NCBI RefSeq assembly: GCF_900129375.1
Contig: NZ_FQVN01000004.1
Span: 372,001-436,000, forward strand
DNA length: 64,000 nucleotides
Direction: 5' to 3'
Source of the DNA: Streptoalloteichus hindustanus
GTDB lineage: Bacteria > Actinomycetota > Actinomycetes > Mycobacteriales > Pseudonocardiaceae
Within the stretch, counting starts at the first letter, position 1. Every line of letters begins with the position of its first letter. This document shows, in pieces, positions 7,340 through 17,334 of the stretch. Made by a program: the position numbers and the translations under genes. The notes beneath the pieces are model-generated. The model was given only the letters and a program-made list of their open reading frames with translations. It ran no database searches and was not told the origin of the DNA.

Positions 7340-10300
7340 CCCTCACCTCCGCCCGCGGACAGGTCGAGCGTCAGGACCTCCGGTTCACCGTGTCCCTCCC
7401 ACAACCACGGCACTGTCACTCGACGCTTGCCCGCGGTGACGAGCTGGTGGACCACAACCCGGCCGGTTTCCTTCTTGATCATCGGGGTGATGAACGGGGC
7501 GGTGGCCAGCACGTCGAAAGCCCAGGAGCGGAGGAGTGCGAGCACCTGCCTGAGGTTGGGTTCGTCGAAGGCGGCGTCGATCTCGTCGATCGAGACCCAG
7601 CGTGGTCCTCGATAGTCCGGGCCCGAGTACATCGACCACGCCGCTGCGAGCAGGGGGAGCATCGTGGCCAGCCGTCGCTCACCGGTGGACAGTGACTCCA
7701 GGGGGTTGGAGCGTGCCGTGACCTCGCGGAACTTCCCCTCGTTCTGGTCGCTGAAGGATGAGTGTGTCACGGAGATCGTCCAGTCGTGCCACGAGCGGTA
7801 GTCGAAGGTGTGTGCGACACGTTCCTTCCACGAGTCGCCTGCTCGCTCGTTCATCCGCTGACGGAGCACGGTGTACATGTCCTCGAAGATCTCGTCGGAC
7901 TGCGGCTGCGAGATCAACTCGACCATGCGTCGGGCGTCCTCGTCCTCCCGGACGGTCCACTCGACCTGGACGCCGACGTTCGCCACCCCGGTGCGCACCT
8001 CGGCGAGAGTCCTGCGGATCTGGCGAACCAGCTCCTGCGCGGCTTCCCGGCGAACCAGGATGTCGCGCCGGAGTTGGGTGAACAGGCCCGTCTTCAGCGT
8101 GCGCTTCACGTCATCCCGGAGGTCGTCTTCCAACTGTGCCGCCGTCGCGGTCAACTTCTCGACCGCGGCGGGCAGGTCCTCGCCCCGGCTCGCGCCGGGA
8201 TCGGCGACCACGGCGCGGCGCCACTCGGTGCCCTCGATGCTCGCCAGCACGACCTGGCGGTCAAACCGCGCCAACGCGGTGCTGGTCGTGCGCGCGCTGG
8301 ACTCCACCTGGGAGAGCGCGCGGCCGCGTGCCTGACGAAGCGTCTCCAGCCGGTCGGTGCCACCCGTGTGGTCAGACAGCAGTCGCCGGGCCCAGGTCAG
8401 CGCTGCCGTGAGGTGCGCGGGCTTGCCTGATTCGTTGCTGAGCTCGTCCGGTATGGACGTGAACCGCTCCTCCACGAGCCGGCCGATCTGCCGCACGCAC
8501 GCGTCCCGGCGTCGTTCCGCCGCCTCGCGTTGGGGGGCGATTCCGTCGAGCGTGGCCTGCGCGGCCGCGGCGGCGTTGCTGGCCTGCTGACCGCGGTCCA
8601 GCACCTCGCCGTGCTCCTTCTTCGCGCGGTTGAGATCGTCGACGATCCCCGTCCTGGCGGACGTAAGTTGTTGGTACTCGGCGCCGTACAGTTCCCGTGC
8701 CTCGGCGACGGTGGAGGCTTCGCGGATCGCCTTGAGCTTGGCAGCGTCCGCTTCGGCCCGATCTCTGGCGGCAACCGCAGCGCGGTTTCTGGCTGAGGCG
8801 GCGGTGGCGCGGGCGTGACGGGCCAGTTCGGTGGCCCGGGTTGCGGCGTGTTCCCACAGCTCGACCTGGTGCCCCAGGCGAGTGGCGGTGACGCGGTGTG
8901 CCTGGAGAAGCGTCCGCTCTGCGGGCAGCAACCGCCCGTCCGGCAGTGTGGCCGCTTGGTTCAGTCGGCGAAGCGCCTCGTGCACCGCCGCACCCGCCTG
9001 CCGATGGCGTTCGGCGACGTCAAGCACCTGCCTGGCTGCCCGGCGCAGTACGCCCTCTTCACGGTCCTCGTCGAGATGGACGCGCCGCACGTGACCCAGG
9101 TCGGGGAACGAGGCGCGTTCGGCGTCAGCCTCGCGCTGCGCTTCGGTAGCCCTGCTCAGCGCGTCAGCCGCCTGGGCCGCCGCAACCCGGCGTTGTTCTG
9201 CTGTCCGAGTCGCCTCGTCGGTTCGGTGGCTGGTCGCACGGGCAACGCCCTCGGCGTGGGAAAGCCGCTGCTTGACGGCGGCGACTCCAGAGGTCCGACG
9301 TTCCGCCGCGGCCGTCAGCAGGGCGAGCACTCTGTCGCGTTCGCGCTGCGCTTCGGCGGTGCGCTCCGCTGCACGGTGCCGCGCCTCCTCGGCGTCGGCC
9401 CGCAGCCGCGCTGCGTCCCGGCGGGCGTCGACGAGCTCGGTGGGGTCGGGGAGTGAGTCGCGTTCCGCTGCGGCCGCGAGCACGTTGGACTTCCGCGTCG
9501 AGACCTCGGACCCAGCCGCGTCGACGGCGGAGGTCGCGCGGGCCAGTGCCGCTTCCAGTTCAGCGACGAGTCTCAACCGTCGACGTTCGCGGGTGGTACG
9601 GCCGATGAACTCCGCGCGGTACCCCTCGGGTGCGGCAGCGGTCAGAGGACCGGTCGTGAGCTGCCCGTGCTCGGCGGTGCGGGGCACTGGTACTGAACGG
9701 AGCAACGCCTCCACGCGATCCGGGGGAACGGCGGGCGAGGGCTCCGGGCGCAGCAGGTCCGCGAGCGTACGGCCCGGGACCGGCGTGCCAGCGGTGATGA
9801 CCAGGTCACCGGCCAGCGCTGCGCCGTCCGACGTCACCAACGCGTCCAGCAGGCCGGAGACCAGAAGGGCGCCCTCCACCAGATTCGCCTGCTCAGGTGG
9901 CAGGCCCTCGGCGAAGTCCACCAAGGCCCACAGCGGCACACCCTGACCTGGATGGCGATCACGCCAGGGCGGCGCTGTCGGCACCGGCGCCGCACGGCGG
10001 GCGTCGAGCAGCTTGCCCTCGACCTCGTCGGCCGCGGCCCGCGCGTCTGCCAGCGCCCGCCGGGACTCGTTCAGGAGCAGCTCCAGATCGACCTTGACCT
10101 GGGCGTGCGCCTGTTCCACAGCCAGGCGGACCGCGGCGGGGTCCACGTCCGCGGCGGGGTCGGGCAGCGCGACGGTGGTCAGGAATCGGTTGGCGGCACG
10201 CCACCGATGGGTTTCCCTCGCCCAGTTGATCGCGGTCCGGTCGGCTGTCGCGGCGGCGTCGACGGCGGCGCGCTCGGTGGCATCGAACTGGTGCCGTGCG

Positions 10301-12294
10301 GCGTCGATCTCCCGTGTGCAGGCCTCCTCCGCCGAGGCACGCCGGCGTTGGTCCGCCGCTGCCTCGGCGAGTGCCGCCGCACGCGCCGCCGCCAGTGCCG
10401 CGGCGGCCTCCGCGGCCGCTGCCTCGGCCTCCCGCTGCTCCTTGCTCGCATCGTCGCGCGCTCGCTCGGCCTGGTCCCGAAGAGCTGCGGCGGTATCGGC
10501 GGCGCGGTGATGCCCCGTCACGTTGATCCGGCCACGCACCAGATCCACCGCCGCCGACATCCACGCCTCGATCAGGTCCGGCTCCAGGTGTTCGTCCGCC
10601 GAATCGCGGTACTCGACCAGCTCGGCGGGTAGGTCGTCGAAGTGCCGGGCCTGTGTCGCCCACCGGCTGATCTGCTCAACCAGGTCTGCCTCGGCCTCCT
10701 GGCGTGCCCGGGTGGTGTTCTCCGCTCGCTGCCGCGCCTCGATTTCGTCTCGTTCGGCGCGACGCAGCTCGTCCGCGGCCGATTGCTCGTCGCGCTGGGC
10801 GTCGGCGTGCGCGTGCAGCGCCTCCGCGACGAGATCGACCTGCTCGACACGGGAGGCCACCCACGCCAGTGGAGTCGCACACACGTGCTGGAGGTCGACA
10901 GTCGGCGTGTCGCGTTCGCCGGCAGCGGTCAGCAGTCCCGTGACCTCGACGATCCGTTCGAGTGCGGCGCCAGCCCCCACCTCGCGGGACGCCGCACGCA
11001 GTTCGTCCAGCAACTGCGTGAGGTGGTCCATGCTCTCCTCGGCGCTCACCGCGGCCTCGGTGGACCGTTCTGCCGCGATCTGAGCATCGACCGCGGCCTC
11101 GTCGGCCCGGCCTTCAGCCCTCTTGGCATCCTGCGCGAGCTCCGCCGCTCGCTGTTCCCGCTGCGGCAGCTCGGCTCCCGCGTGATCACGCAGCGCGGCG
11201 TCAGTGGCGTCCCTGCGGCCTTCGAGCACGGAGATCTCGGCGTCCAGCGCCCTGAGCCGCTCTGCCGCATCGTCCTGCGCCCGTCGAGCCGCCTCAAGCT
11301 TTTCGGTTGCATCCCGGGTCTGGCGAGCCTGAGCGTCGAAGTCCGTGTTGGCTGCCGTGAGCCGCGCCGCCTCCACCTCGACCAGCGCCGAGACGTAGCG
11401 CTGGTACCGCTTGTCGACGGTGGCGAGCTGCTTGGCCTCGTCGCGCATGTCCGCCAGTTGCGTCTCCAGCTCAGAGATGCGCTCCATCGCCTCACCGATA
11501 ACGATCAGGCGGTCCGGATCGAGCGCGGGCAGGGCCTCGGTGAGGACCGCGCGCATCTGCGCCGGCGGGATGGCCTCTGCGGTGCGCAGGCTCCGCAGGC
11601 TGCGCAGCACACCCATCAGCGCCTCGAACTGGACCTCGTCCAACGGGGCGAACAGGCGCTGGCGCACCGCGTGCCGGTAACCGGGCTCATCGCCGACCGC
11701 CGCCAGGTGCCTGGCGGCCTTCGACCTCAGTGGGGCTGCCGAGGTGAACAGCTCCCCACCAGTCTCGGCCAGCTGGCTGGCGAGATCGTCGATGCGCACG
11801 GGATCTCCCGCCCGCGTCAGTACGAGCTGGTCACCAATCCGACCAGGCGTCAGGAAAAAGGCGCGCTGCAGGTTTCCACTGACCGAACGCAGCCATAACC
11901 CAGTGGTCAGGTAGGACGTCGATTTGCTGACCGCGTCTCGCATCCCGTACTCGACCCACCACGTGCCAGTGCGGTCCTCGCGTTCGTTGCGGTCGGTGTG
12001 CCTGCTGGTCAGCGTGCCCGCAGCCTTGCCCGTCACGGAAAGGGCGGTCTGCGAGGTGTCGGCGTCCAGGAGAAGCGTGACCAGCATTGACGCCGTCAAC
12101 GACTTGCCCGATCCGTTCGGGCCGGTCAAGGTCATCCAGCCGTCGGCGAACACCAGGACCTCGTCGGACCAAGCCCAGGAGTTGACCGCTCCGGCACGGG
12201 TGGGCTGCCAGCGGCCGTCAGCCCCAGGCACCCCCACCGAGGGTAGGTCGCGCACCGGCCCCCACCGCTCCGCCGGGTGTTCCACGCTGCTCAT
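7336..12294 (-). CDS. jetC: Wadjet SMC-like ATPase subunit JetC (TIGR02680)
   Basis: A 1652-residue SMC/MukB-like motor. Walker A (GPNGSGKS) is at about 58-65. Long coiled coils rich in Ala, Glu, Arg and Gln fill about 270-700 and 880-1400, interrupted near 740-870 by a globular hinge-like insert (WALVDFAEGLPPEQANLVEG onwards). At the C-terminus LSTGERR (about 1534) is the ABC signature, and WVSIDEIDAAFDEPN (about 1565) is Walker B with the catalytic Glu. ATP-driven loop extrusion by JetC lets the complex measure circular DNA size. The protein seems longer than the family average as I remember it. The gene overlaps both neighbours by four bases, so synthesis is coupled. Confidence 0.95.
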   Translation of the reverse strand: MSSVEHPAERWGPVRDLPSVGVPGADGRWQPTRAGAVNSWAWSDEVLVFADGWMTLTGPNGSGKSLTASMLVTLLLDADTSQTALSVTGKAAGTLTSRHTDRNEREDRTGTWWVEYGMRDAVSKSTSYLTTGLWLRSVSGNLQRAFFLTPGRIGDQLVLTRAGDPVRIDDLASQLAETGGELFTSAAPLRSKAARHLAAVGDEPGYRHAVRQRLFAPLDEVQFEALMGVLRSLRSLRTAEAIPPAQMRAVLTEALPALDPDRLIVIGEAMERISELETQLADMRDEAKQLATVDKRYQRYVSALVEVEAARLTAANTDFDAQARQTRDATEKLEAARRAQDDAAERLRALDAEISVLEGRRDATDAALRDHAGAELPQREQRAAELAQDAKRAEGRADEAAVDAQIAAERSTEAAVSAEESMDHLTQLLDELRAASREVGAGAALERIVEVTGLLTAAGERDTPTVDLQHVCATPLAWVASRVEQVDLVAEALHAHADAQRDEQSAADELRRAERDEIEARQRAENTTRARQEAEADLVEQISRWATQARHFDDLPAELVEYRDSADEHLEPDLIEAWMSAAVDLVRGRINVTGHHRAADTAAALRDQAERARDDASKEQREAEAAAAEAAAALAAARAAALAEAAADQRRRASAEEACTREIDAARHQFDATERAAVDAAATADRTAINWARETHRWRAANRFLTTVALPDPAADVDPAAVRLAVEQAHAQVKVDLELLLNESRRALADARAAADEVEGKLLDARRAAPVPTAPPWRDRHPGQGVPLWALVDFAEGLPPEQANLVEGALLVSGLLDALVTSDGAALAGDLVITAGTPVPGRTLADLLRPEPSPAVPPDRVEALLRSVPVPRTAEHGQLTTGPLTAAAPEGYRAEFIGRTTRERRRLRLVAELEAALARATSAVDAAGSEVSTRKSNVLAAAAERDSLPDPTELVDARRDAARLRADAEEARHRAAERTAEAQRERDRVLALLTAAAERRTSGVAAVKQRLSHAEGVARATSHRTDEATRTAEQRRVAAAQAADALSRATEAQREADAERASFPDLGHVRRVHLDEDREEGVLRRAARQVLDVAERHRQAGAAVHEALRRLNQAATLPDGRLLPAERTLLQAHRVTATRLGHQVELWEHAATRATELARHARATAASARNRAAVAARDRAEADAAKLKAIREASTVAEARELYGAEYQQLTSARTGIVDDLNRAKKEHGEVLDRGQQASNAAAAAQATLDGIAPQREAAERRRDACVRQIGRLVEERFTSIPDELSNESGKPAHLTAALTWARRLLSDHTGGTDRLETLRQARGRALSQVESSARTTSTALARFDRQVVLASIEGTEWRRAVVADPGASRGEDLPAAVEKLTATAAQLEDDLRDDVKRTLKTGLFTQLRRDILVRREAAQELVRQIRRTLAEVRTGVANVGVQVEWTVREDEDARRMVELISQPQSDEIFEDMYTVLRQRMNERAGDSWKERVAHTFDYRSWHDWTISVTHSSFSDQNEGKFREVTARSNPLESLSTGERRLATMLPLLAAAWSMYSGPDYRGPRWVSIDEIDAAFDEPNLRQVLALLRSWAFDVLATAPFITPMIKKETGRVVVHQLVTAGKRRVTVPWLWEGHGEPEVLTLDLSAGGGEG

Positions 12295-13586
12295 GGGGCG
12301 ACGCCCTTCCCGCCGTTCGACGTGGTGCCGCTTGTCTGGGCACCGTGCCGGACTGCGACCCGCCAGAAGTGGACACCAGGTGTGGGTTGCCAGGCGTCCG
12401 GACCCATCGGCACCAACAGCCCGACGGCGACGAGTTCTGCAGCCGCGGCCCTGGCCAGTGCGGGCAGCCGCTGGTCGTAGGCTGCAGCCCAGCGCGGCAC
12501 CCTCGACCGCACCCGCGTGAACAGCTCGATCACCTCGAAGATGTCCAGCTCACCTCGTGGGTCGGGCCGCTGGGTCACCGCGTCCAGCAGCGCGAGCGCC
12601 GCCTGCCGCTCGTTTCGCCGCCCGTTCGGGAAATCGATCAGCGTGCCGATGCCGCTGGCGTCGGTGACCTCCCACCAGTCGCGCCGTGCCGTTGTGGTGA
12701 AGCCCAGGGACGCGGTGACCTCCAGAGCTCGATCACGACCAGCCGGCGTGTGCAGGTACGGCATCGCGGCACGGTCATCCAGAGGGTCAGTGGCTGGGTC
12801 ATCGACCAGGCGGCGAACCGCCCGCAGCCGGCGTTCGTCCACGCTCGGTTCGCTCGCGTTCAGTTCCTCTACCCGCCCGGTCTCGTCACCCAACGCAGCC
12901 AACGACAGGGCGCTCGACGACAGGGCGTCGACGTGCCGGGCTGCTGGCAGGTCCGCCAAGCCGAGGAGCGCGGGGGACAACGACGAGAACTTCTGCGCCA
13001 ACCTCTCCCGTGAGGCACTGACGACCAGGTCGCTCTCATCCTCGCCGATCGCGCGGTCGAGATCGGCGTCGACGGCGATCGACCCCTCGTCCACCAGGAG
13101 CTTGAGCGCGTCGACGAGGTTGGCCCGGCTCGTTTGCGCCTCCTTCTTGCCCGTGCCGTCCGAGGCGACGATCTTGAACTGGGGCAGCTGATCGGCCGGC
13201 GCTTCGGCGGCGCACACCTGGGCGATAGCCTGCATCAGCTCCCGGAGGCTCATCCTCGGCCGGCGCCAGAGCTGTTCGCACACCAGCGCGACCAGTGCCA
13301 GAATCTCCTTCGACGCCAGATGAACGTCGCGGCCGTCCCGTCGCAGCCACGGTCCCCGATCGGCCGGCACGTCGCTGCGGCGCTTGTGGAGGCGGACCAG
13401 CTCGGCTGACTCCACGACCTCCACCGCCCAGCCGAGTTCCACCCGGAAGAAGTCGGTCAGCTCCCGGCGTCCCTGAACCGCCGCCCGGTACAGCTCGACA
13501 TCCAGCTCAGCCCGGATACGGCCGGTGGCGATCAGCTTGCGGGCGGGCTCTTGCAGCTCCGGGGCCAGAGAGCGCCCGCCGCTCAC
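12291..13586 (-). CDS. jetB: Wadjet subunit JetB (DUF2398 / TIGR02678, MukE-like)
   Basis: A 431-residue protein of the DUF2398 family. It opens with a helical segment (LAPELQEPARKLIATGRIRA, then RELTDFFRVELGWAVEVV) and contains winged-helix-like stretches (LASKEILALVALVCEQLW, RANLVDALKLLVDEGSI) as expected of kite proteins such as MukE and ScpB. In Wadjet, JetB bridges the JetA kleisin and the JetC ATPase heads. No catalytic motif is expected or seen. It lies between jetA and jetC with 4-bp ATGA-type overlaps on both sides. The C-terminal 20 residues are Gly/Thr/Ser-rich and probably disordered. Confidence 0.92.
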   Translation of the reverse strand: MSGGRSLAPELQEPARKLIATGRIRAELDVELYRAAVQGRRELTDFFRVELGWAVEVVESAELVRLHKRRSDVPADRGPWLRRDGRDVHLASKEILALVALVCEQLWRRPRMSLRELMQAIAQVCAAEAPADQLPQFKIVASDGTGKKEAQTSRANLVDALKLLVDEGSIAVDADLDRAIGEDESDLVVSASRERLAQKFSSLSPALLGLADLPAARHVDALSSSALSLAALGDETGRVEELNASEPSVDERRLRAVRRLVDDPATDPLDDRAAMPYLHTPAGRDRALEVTASLGFTTTARRDWWEVTDASGIGTLIDFPNGRRNERQAALALLDAVTQRPDPRGELDIFEVIELFTRVRSRVPRWAAAYDQRLPALARAAAAELVAVGLLVPMGPDAWQPTPGVHFWRVAVRHGAQTSGTTSNGGKGVAP

Positions 13587-15130
13587 GCCGCCCCGCCCTG
13601 CTCCGCCATGTCAGCGCCAACCTCGACGTCGGCGGAGCGCAGCACGCTCACCCGGATGTCAGGAGCGGTCAGCACTCCATCTGTGAACCGCACACGCGCC
13701 ACCCTTCCCATGATGCCGAGCCTGACCAGGACCTGGAGGTTCGCCCCGTCCGCGTAGGCCCGTCCAAGGCCGCTGACCGGGTCCAACTGGGCCAGCGCGA
13801 CTTCGACGGCGCGCATCAGCACGTCGGCTGCATCCGTTGGCAGCCCAGCGAAGTGGTCCAGTGCGACCTCGCCGTCGGTCTCCAGCAGCGCGGTGAGCCG
13901 TCGCCGTCGCGCCGCCTGCGCCGCCGCGTCGATCAACGCGGCCTCACGTTCCCTGCTCGTGTCGGCCACCTTGCGGGGCCGCCCGCTGGGCGGCCCGTGC
14001 CGCTCGTGCTCCCGTAGCGTCACCTCGACGTGGTGCCTGGTGCGGCTGCCCACCGCCAGTGTCCCGTGGGCTACGTCTTCCTCGGCGGCCCTTGTCACGG
14101 CGTGCCACGCCGGCCAGTCGCCGAACGCGGCGGCGTACACTTGCCGTGCTGCGGCGTCGGTCGACTGGGCGTGCAGGCTCCGCGCCAGTATCCGGAAGTC
14201 ATGCCCCAGGTCCGAACCTCTGCGCCGAGCCGTGTAGCGACGGTCGATCGCCACGAGCAGCGTGTGCACCGCTCCCGTCGCCGAAGCGATCAGCCGGTGC
14301 ACTGTGCCGTCGGGGTGAAACCACGCCTCCAGGTCGGCCAGCCGCCGCACCCTGTCCTCCACCCAGCTCTGCTGGTCGGCGGCGTCGATCAAGCCGGCGT
14401 GAGCGACCGCTGCCTCCGCCAAGGCGTGGTGGCCCGCTGCCCGCACATCCTCCAGAGCCGCCTCCACCCGTTGCAGCGCCCGTTCGTACTCGCGGGGGAA
14501 CTGACGTAACGCCTCGACGACCCGGTCCCGGTTGTCTCCGAACACATCGTCATCGGTGACGTCGGACTGCACCATCTGCGCAAGTGCGGCGTAGAAGTCA
14601 GCGGTCACCTTCTGAAGTTCGTCCAGCCGCGTTCGCACATCGTCCAGGTCGACCGGCAGCAAACCCGGATCGCTTCCAGCGTGCGCAAGCAGCCCGCGAA
14701 CCGTGCTCTCGACACCGTCGAGAAGCCTGCTGGGCAGTTGCAGCGCCCGGCGCGCATCAACCACCGCAAGGCGGACCGCTGCGACGATAGCCCTGCCCTT
14801 GCGGGTTAATGCCCACGACTCCTGTCGAACGATCACCCCCTGAAAGCTTCGGATCGGTGCCGCGTAATCGCGAAAAGGCTCGGCAAAACCCCATTTCGCG
14901 AGTTGGTCGAGTGCCGAACGCAACTCACCCTCGGGCAGCGGATCGTGATAGCCGACCGCCTTCGCCTGTTCGGCGATGTCGCTCAGGGTGGACATCGGGC
15001 CGCGAGTGGACAACTCCTCCAACGCGGCCAACAGCGCCGTGTACCGCTCGCGCACGAGGTCCTCGGGCAAGGCGAAAACGGACCAGTCGCTCGCCTCGAC
15101 CTCCTGCCACCACCGCCGAGGCTCCCGCAC
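13583..15130 (-). CDS. jetA: Wadjet subunit JetA (DUF2397 / TIGR02677, MukF-like kleisin)
   Basis: A DUF2397-family protein of about 515 residues, first gene of the jetABCD operon. The N-terminus (SVFALPEDLVRERYTALLAALEEL) matches the family opening and leads into a winged helix (LPEGELRSALDQLAKWGFAEPF). The long helical middle fits a kleisin that connects the two JetC heads; the C-terminal part again looks like a winged helix. I place the start at the GTG at 15130, preceded by AGAGGAGA; an alternative GTG at 15181 would add 17 residues but has no ribosome site. Upstream is a 630-base gap that should hold the operon promoter. Whether all four subunits suit the type II Wadjet class is from memory. 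Confidence 0.9.
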   Translation of the reverse strand: MREPRRWWQEVEASDWSVFALPEDLVRERYTALLAALEELSTRGPMSTLSDIAEQAKAVGYHDPLPEGELRSALDQLAKWGFAEPFRDYAAPIRSFQGVIVRQESWALTRKGRAIVAAVRLAVVDARRALQLPSRLLDGVESTVRGLLAHAGSDPGLLPVDLDDVRTRLDELQKVTADFYAALAQMVQSDVTDDDVFGDNRDRVVEALRQFPREYERALQRVEAALEDVRAAGHHALAEAAVAHAGLIDAADQQSWVEDRVRRLADLEAWFHPDGTVHRLIASATGAVHTLLVAIDRRYTARRRGSDLGHDFRILARSLHAQSTDAAARQVYAAAFGDWPAWHAVTRAAEEDVAHGTLAVGSRTRHHVEVTLREHERHGPPSGRPRKVADTSREREAALIDAAAQAARRRRLTALLETDGEVALDHFAGLPTDAADVLMRAVEVALAQLDPVSGLGRAYADGANLQVLVRLGIMGRVARVRFTDGVLTAPDIRVSVLRSADVEVGADMAEQGGAA

Positions 15131-15762
15131 CGCTCTCCTCTTAGCCGCTTCAGCGCATCGAATGCGCAACCATGCAACCACGTCTGTGTTTGTCTGACAC
15201 GCGCCTCATCGGGTTAATTCAGCACCCGAGTCTGCCGTTAGCGCGATCGCGGCTGGCCAGGCTACCCGCCCTTCCATCTGACGATCTGACTACTTTCTTC
15301 GCTGCGACGAACAGGTGAAAGATCACTGATCAACCGCCGTCGTTGACGCTCCGTACTAGAACCTGAGTCCGTGCCAACAACGGCAGCTTCAGCGGCGCGC
15401 GACGAGGTGCTCGCGCGGACCGCTCGTGGCTGACGCCACTGGGCCGCCGGGTGCTCAGCGCCCTGTTGGTTCGTGCGGTCCATGGCTGGCATCTCTTCGT
15501 CCGTTCACATCCCACCGCCGACGCGTTCCTGTGGGACCTGGAGGCATGTTCGCCGTCCTGGTCTGGGACCAGTTGCCGGACGAGCGGACCGTGCGTGCCG
15601 CCGCCTGGCCGCTAAGGAGCGCTGCGCTGTGATTCACAGTGCTGGAGGCCAGGTGCTTGCGTCCAGCGGGCTGCGCCATGTCGCCATTCTTCCTGGCGGT
15701 GGCACCGGTTCTCGTCGCCCAGCCCGCTTCGAACGGCACGTCGAGCCAGACTCGTTGCGGCA
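15131..15762. other. 632-base gap upstream of the Wadjet operon, no confident gene
   Basis: This tract separates jetA from a DnaQ-type exonuclease that reads in the same direction, so it should contain the jet promoter. Short open frames occur on both strands but none has a recognisable domain. One plus-strand piece (about 15421-15605) reads like a decayed coding sequence in two frames (RRVLSALLVRAVHGW, then FAVLVWDQLPDERT), which may be a relic. No terminator, repeat or operator stood out. Confidence 0.4.
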
Positions 15763-16551
15763 TCAGGGATTCCCGTGCGTCGTCGTGCCGGCCACCGCCG
15801 GGAGCCTGGCGGGCCACTGGTCGGCGTCGGCGCGCTCGCCGGCCGCCCGGTCCCGCAACTTCTGCGCTTCGGCCGGGTCGTCGGCGCGGGCGGCGAGCCG
15901 GTCGAGGTAACCGGCGAAGCTGTGCGTCTGCTCCCGGTGCCACTCGGCCTGGCTCTGGTGCAGCTCGGCCAGCGGGACCTGCCCGACCTCGGTGGGGAAG
16001 CGCTGGGCCAGTCGCCAGGCCAGTCGCGCGCAGGCCAGGGCGTCGCCGGCCGAGGTGTGGGCCTGGTCCAGCCGCACCTGGTAGTGCGCGCACAGCGCCT
16101 CCAGGTGGCGCTTGCCCTTGCGGTAGCGGTCCAGGTGCCGGTCCAGGCACATCGGGTCGACCACCGGCCCGGTGACGGCGAACTCCCGTCGGTGGTGCCG
16201 CCACAGCTCCGCGGCCAGCAGCGACAGGTCGAACGGGGCGTTGAACACGCACAGCGGCACGTCCGGGTTCCAGGCCGTCGTCAACGCCTCGGCGACCTCG
16301 GCCACCACGACGGCGGCCGGCTGACCGTGGGCGCGGGCGTGTTCGGTGCTGATCCCGTGCACGGCGCTGGCCTCGGCCGGGATCTCCACCCCGGGATCGG
16401 CCAGCCAGGTCCGCACCCGTGGCTGCTGGCCCGGTGAGATCACCACCAGCGACGCGGTGACCAGCCGGTCCGTCGTCGGGTCCACCCCGGTGGACTCCAT
16501 GTCGAACGCCAACAGGGGACCGTCCGCCCACGAACGCGAAGAGCCGATCAT
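15763..16551 (-). CDS. DnaQ-type 3'-5' exonuclease (DEDDh family)
   Basis: A 262-residue exonuclease domain protein like the epsilon subunit of DNA polymerase III. Exo I is LLAFDMESTGVDP with the DxE pair, Exo II is the stretch CVFNAPFDLSLL, and Exo III is HTSAGDALACARLAW with the His and Asp of the DEDDh class. These residues bind two metals and remove nucleotides from 3' ends. The first ATG consistent with the domain is at 16551; the open frame continues upstream but without similarity. The C-terminal 80 residues form a helical tail not needed for activity. It is transcribed toward the Wadjet operon, but the 630-base gap argues against one transcript. Stand-alone copies of this type are common in actinomycetes. 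Confidence 0.85.
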   Translation of the reverse strand: MIGSSRSWADGPLLAFDMESTGVDPTTDRLVTASLVVISPGQQPRVRTWLADPGVEIPAEASAVHGISTEHARAHGQPAAVVVAEVAEALTTAWNPDVPLCVFNAPFDLSLLAAELWRHHRREFAVTGPVVDPMCLDRHLDRYRKGKRHLEALCAHYQVRLDQAHTSAGDALACARLAWRLAQRFPTEVGQVPLAELHQSQAEWHREQTHSFAGYLDRLAARADDPAEAQKLRDRAAGERADADQWPARLPAVAGTTTHGNP

Positions 16552-16664
16552 GCACAGAACGTAGCGAAAGATCCCGACAGGGAGACACCCAGCCGTGCCG
16601 GGGCTGGATTCCGGTTGTCCTGGCGGCGGAGCCTGTCTGCGGTTGTGATCATCGGACGCGGTTG

Positions 16665-16678
16665 GTTGAATTTTCAAC
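16665..16678. promoter_or_regulatory. Palindrome upstream of the cupin gene
   Basis: GTTGAA-TT-TTCAAC is a perfect 14-bp palindrome, flanked by looser complementary CGGTT and AACCG arms. It is AT-rich and 111 bases upstream of the cupin start, between divergent genes, so it may be an operator. The regulator is unknown. Confidence 0.4.
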
Positions 16679-16789
16679 GAAACCGGCCGGGCGCGACGGT
16701 CGCGTCGGGAGAAGGACCGCACCGCTCCGCCTGACCTCGCAGAAGCCGACGCACAGACAACCCTTGTGCGTGACCGGGAAGGACCTGAC

Positions 16790-17254
16790 ATGAGCATCGC
16801 CCTGATACGGAACCGAGGCGACGGCGAGCCCTACCGGTACTACGACGCGCTGCAGGAACAGGTCGTGTCGACCGTCGAGACCAACGGAGCGGTCACCGTC
16901 GCGCGCCTGAGCATGCGCCGCGGCGACGCGCCACCCCTGCACAGCCACAGCCGCGAGGACGAGAGCTGGGTCGTCTTGTCCGGCCGCGTCCGCTTCTGGG
17001 TGGGGGCGAACTCCCTGGAGGAGTGCGAGGTGCGCGACGCCGGACCCGGCGCCTACGTCTTCGCGCCCCGGTTCGTCCCCCACACGCTCCAACCCATCAC
17101 CTCGACCGCGGAGGTTCTGGTCATCAACAACCCCGGAGCCATCGAGGGCTACTTCCGGTCGGTCGGAAGCGCCGACGCGCGCCGCGACGACGAGCACCTC
17201 GACGACCTCGCGCGATATGGAGTGGTGCTCCTGGACAACCCGCCTCCTGCCTGA
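16790..17254 (+). CDS. Cupin-domain protein (quercetinase-like)
   Basis: A 154-residue single cupin. The ATG at 16790 has GGGAAGGA seven bases upstream; a GTG eight codons earlier is less likely. Cupin motif 1 appears as PPLHSHSREDESWVVLSGRVRFWVG, with two His and one Glu able to bind a metal, and motif 2 follows as GPGAYVFAPRFVPHTLQPI with a further His. All four usual metal ligands therefore seem to be present. Such small cupins include dioxygenases, isomerases and ligand sensors; the substrate cannot be inferred. It stands alone, with the broken transposase gene 80 bases downstream. Confidence 0.82.
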   Translation: MSIALIRNRGDGEPYRYYDALQEQVVSTVETNGAVTVARLSMRRGDAPPLHSHSREDESWVVLSGRVRFWVGANSLEECEVRDAGPGAYVFAPRFVPHTLQPITSTAEVLVINNPGAIEGYFRSVGSADARRDDEHLDDLARYGVVLLDNPPPA

Positions 17255-17334
17255 GGACCGCCCCGTCATCGATCTCGGCGGCGGCACAGCGGGGCGCGTG
17301 CTGATCGGCGCGCGACGGGCGAGAGGACGCGGGT

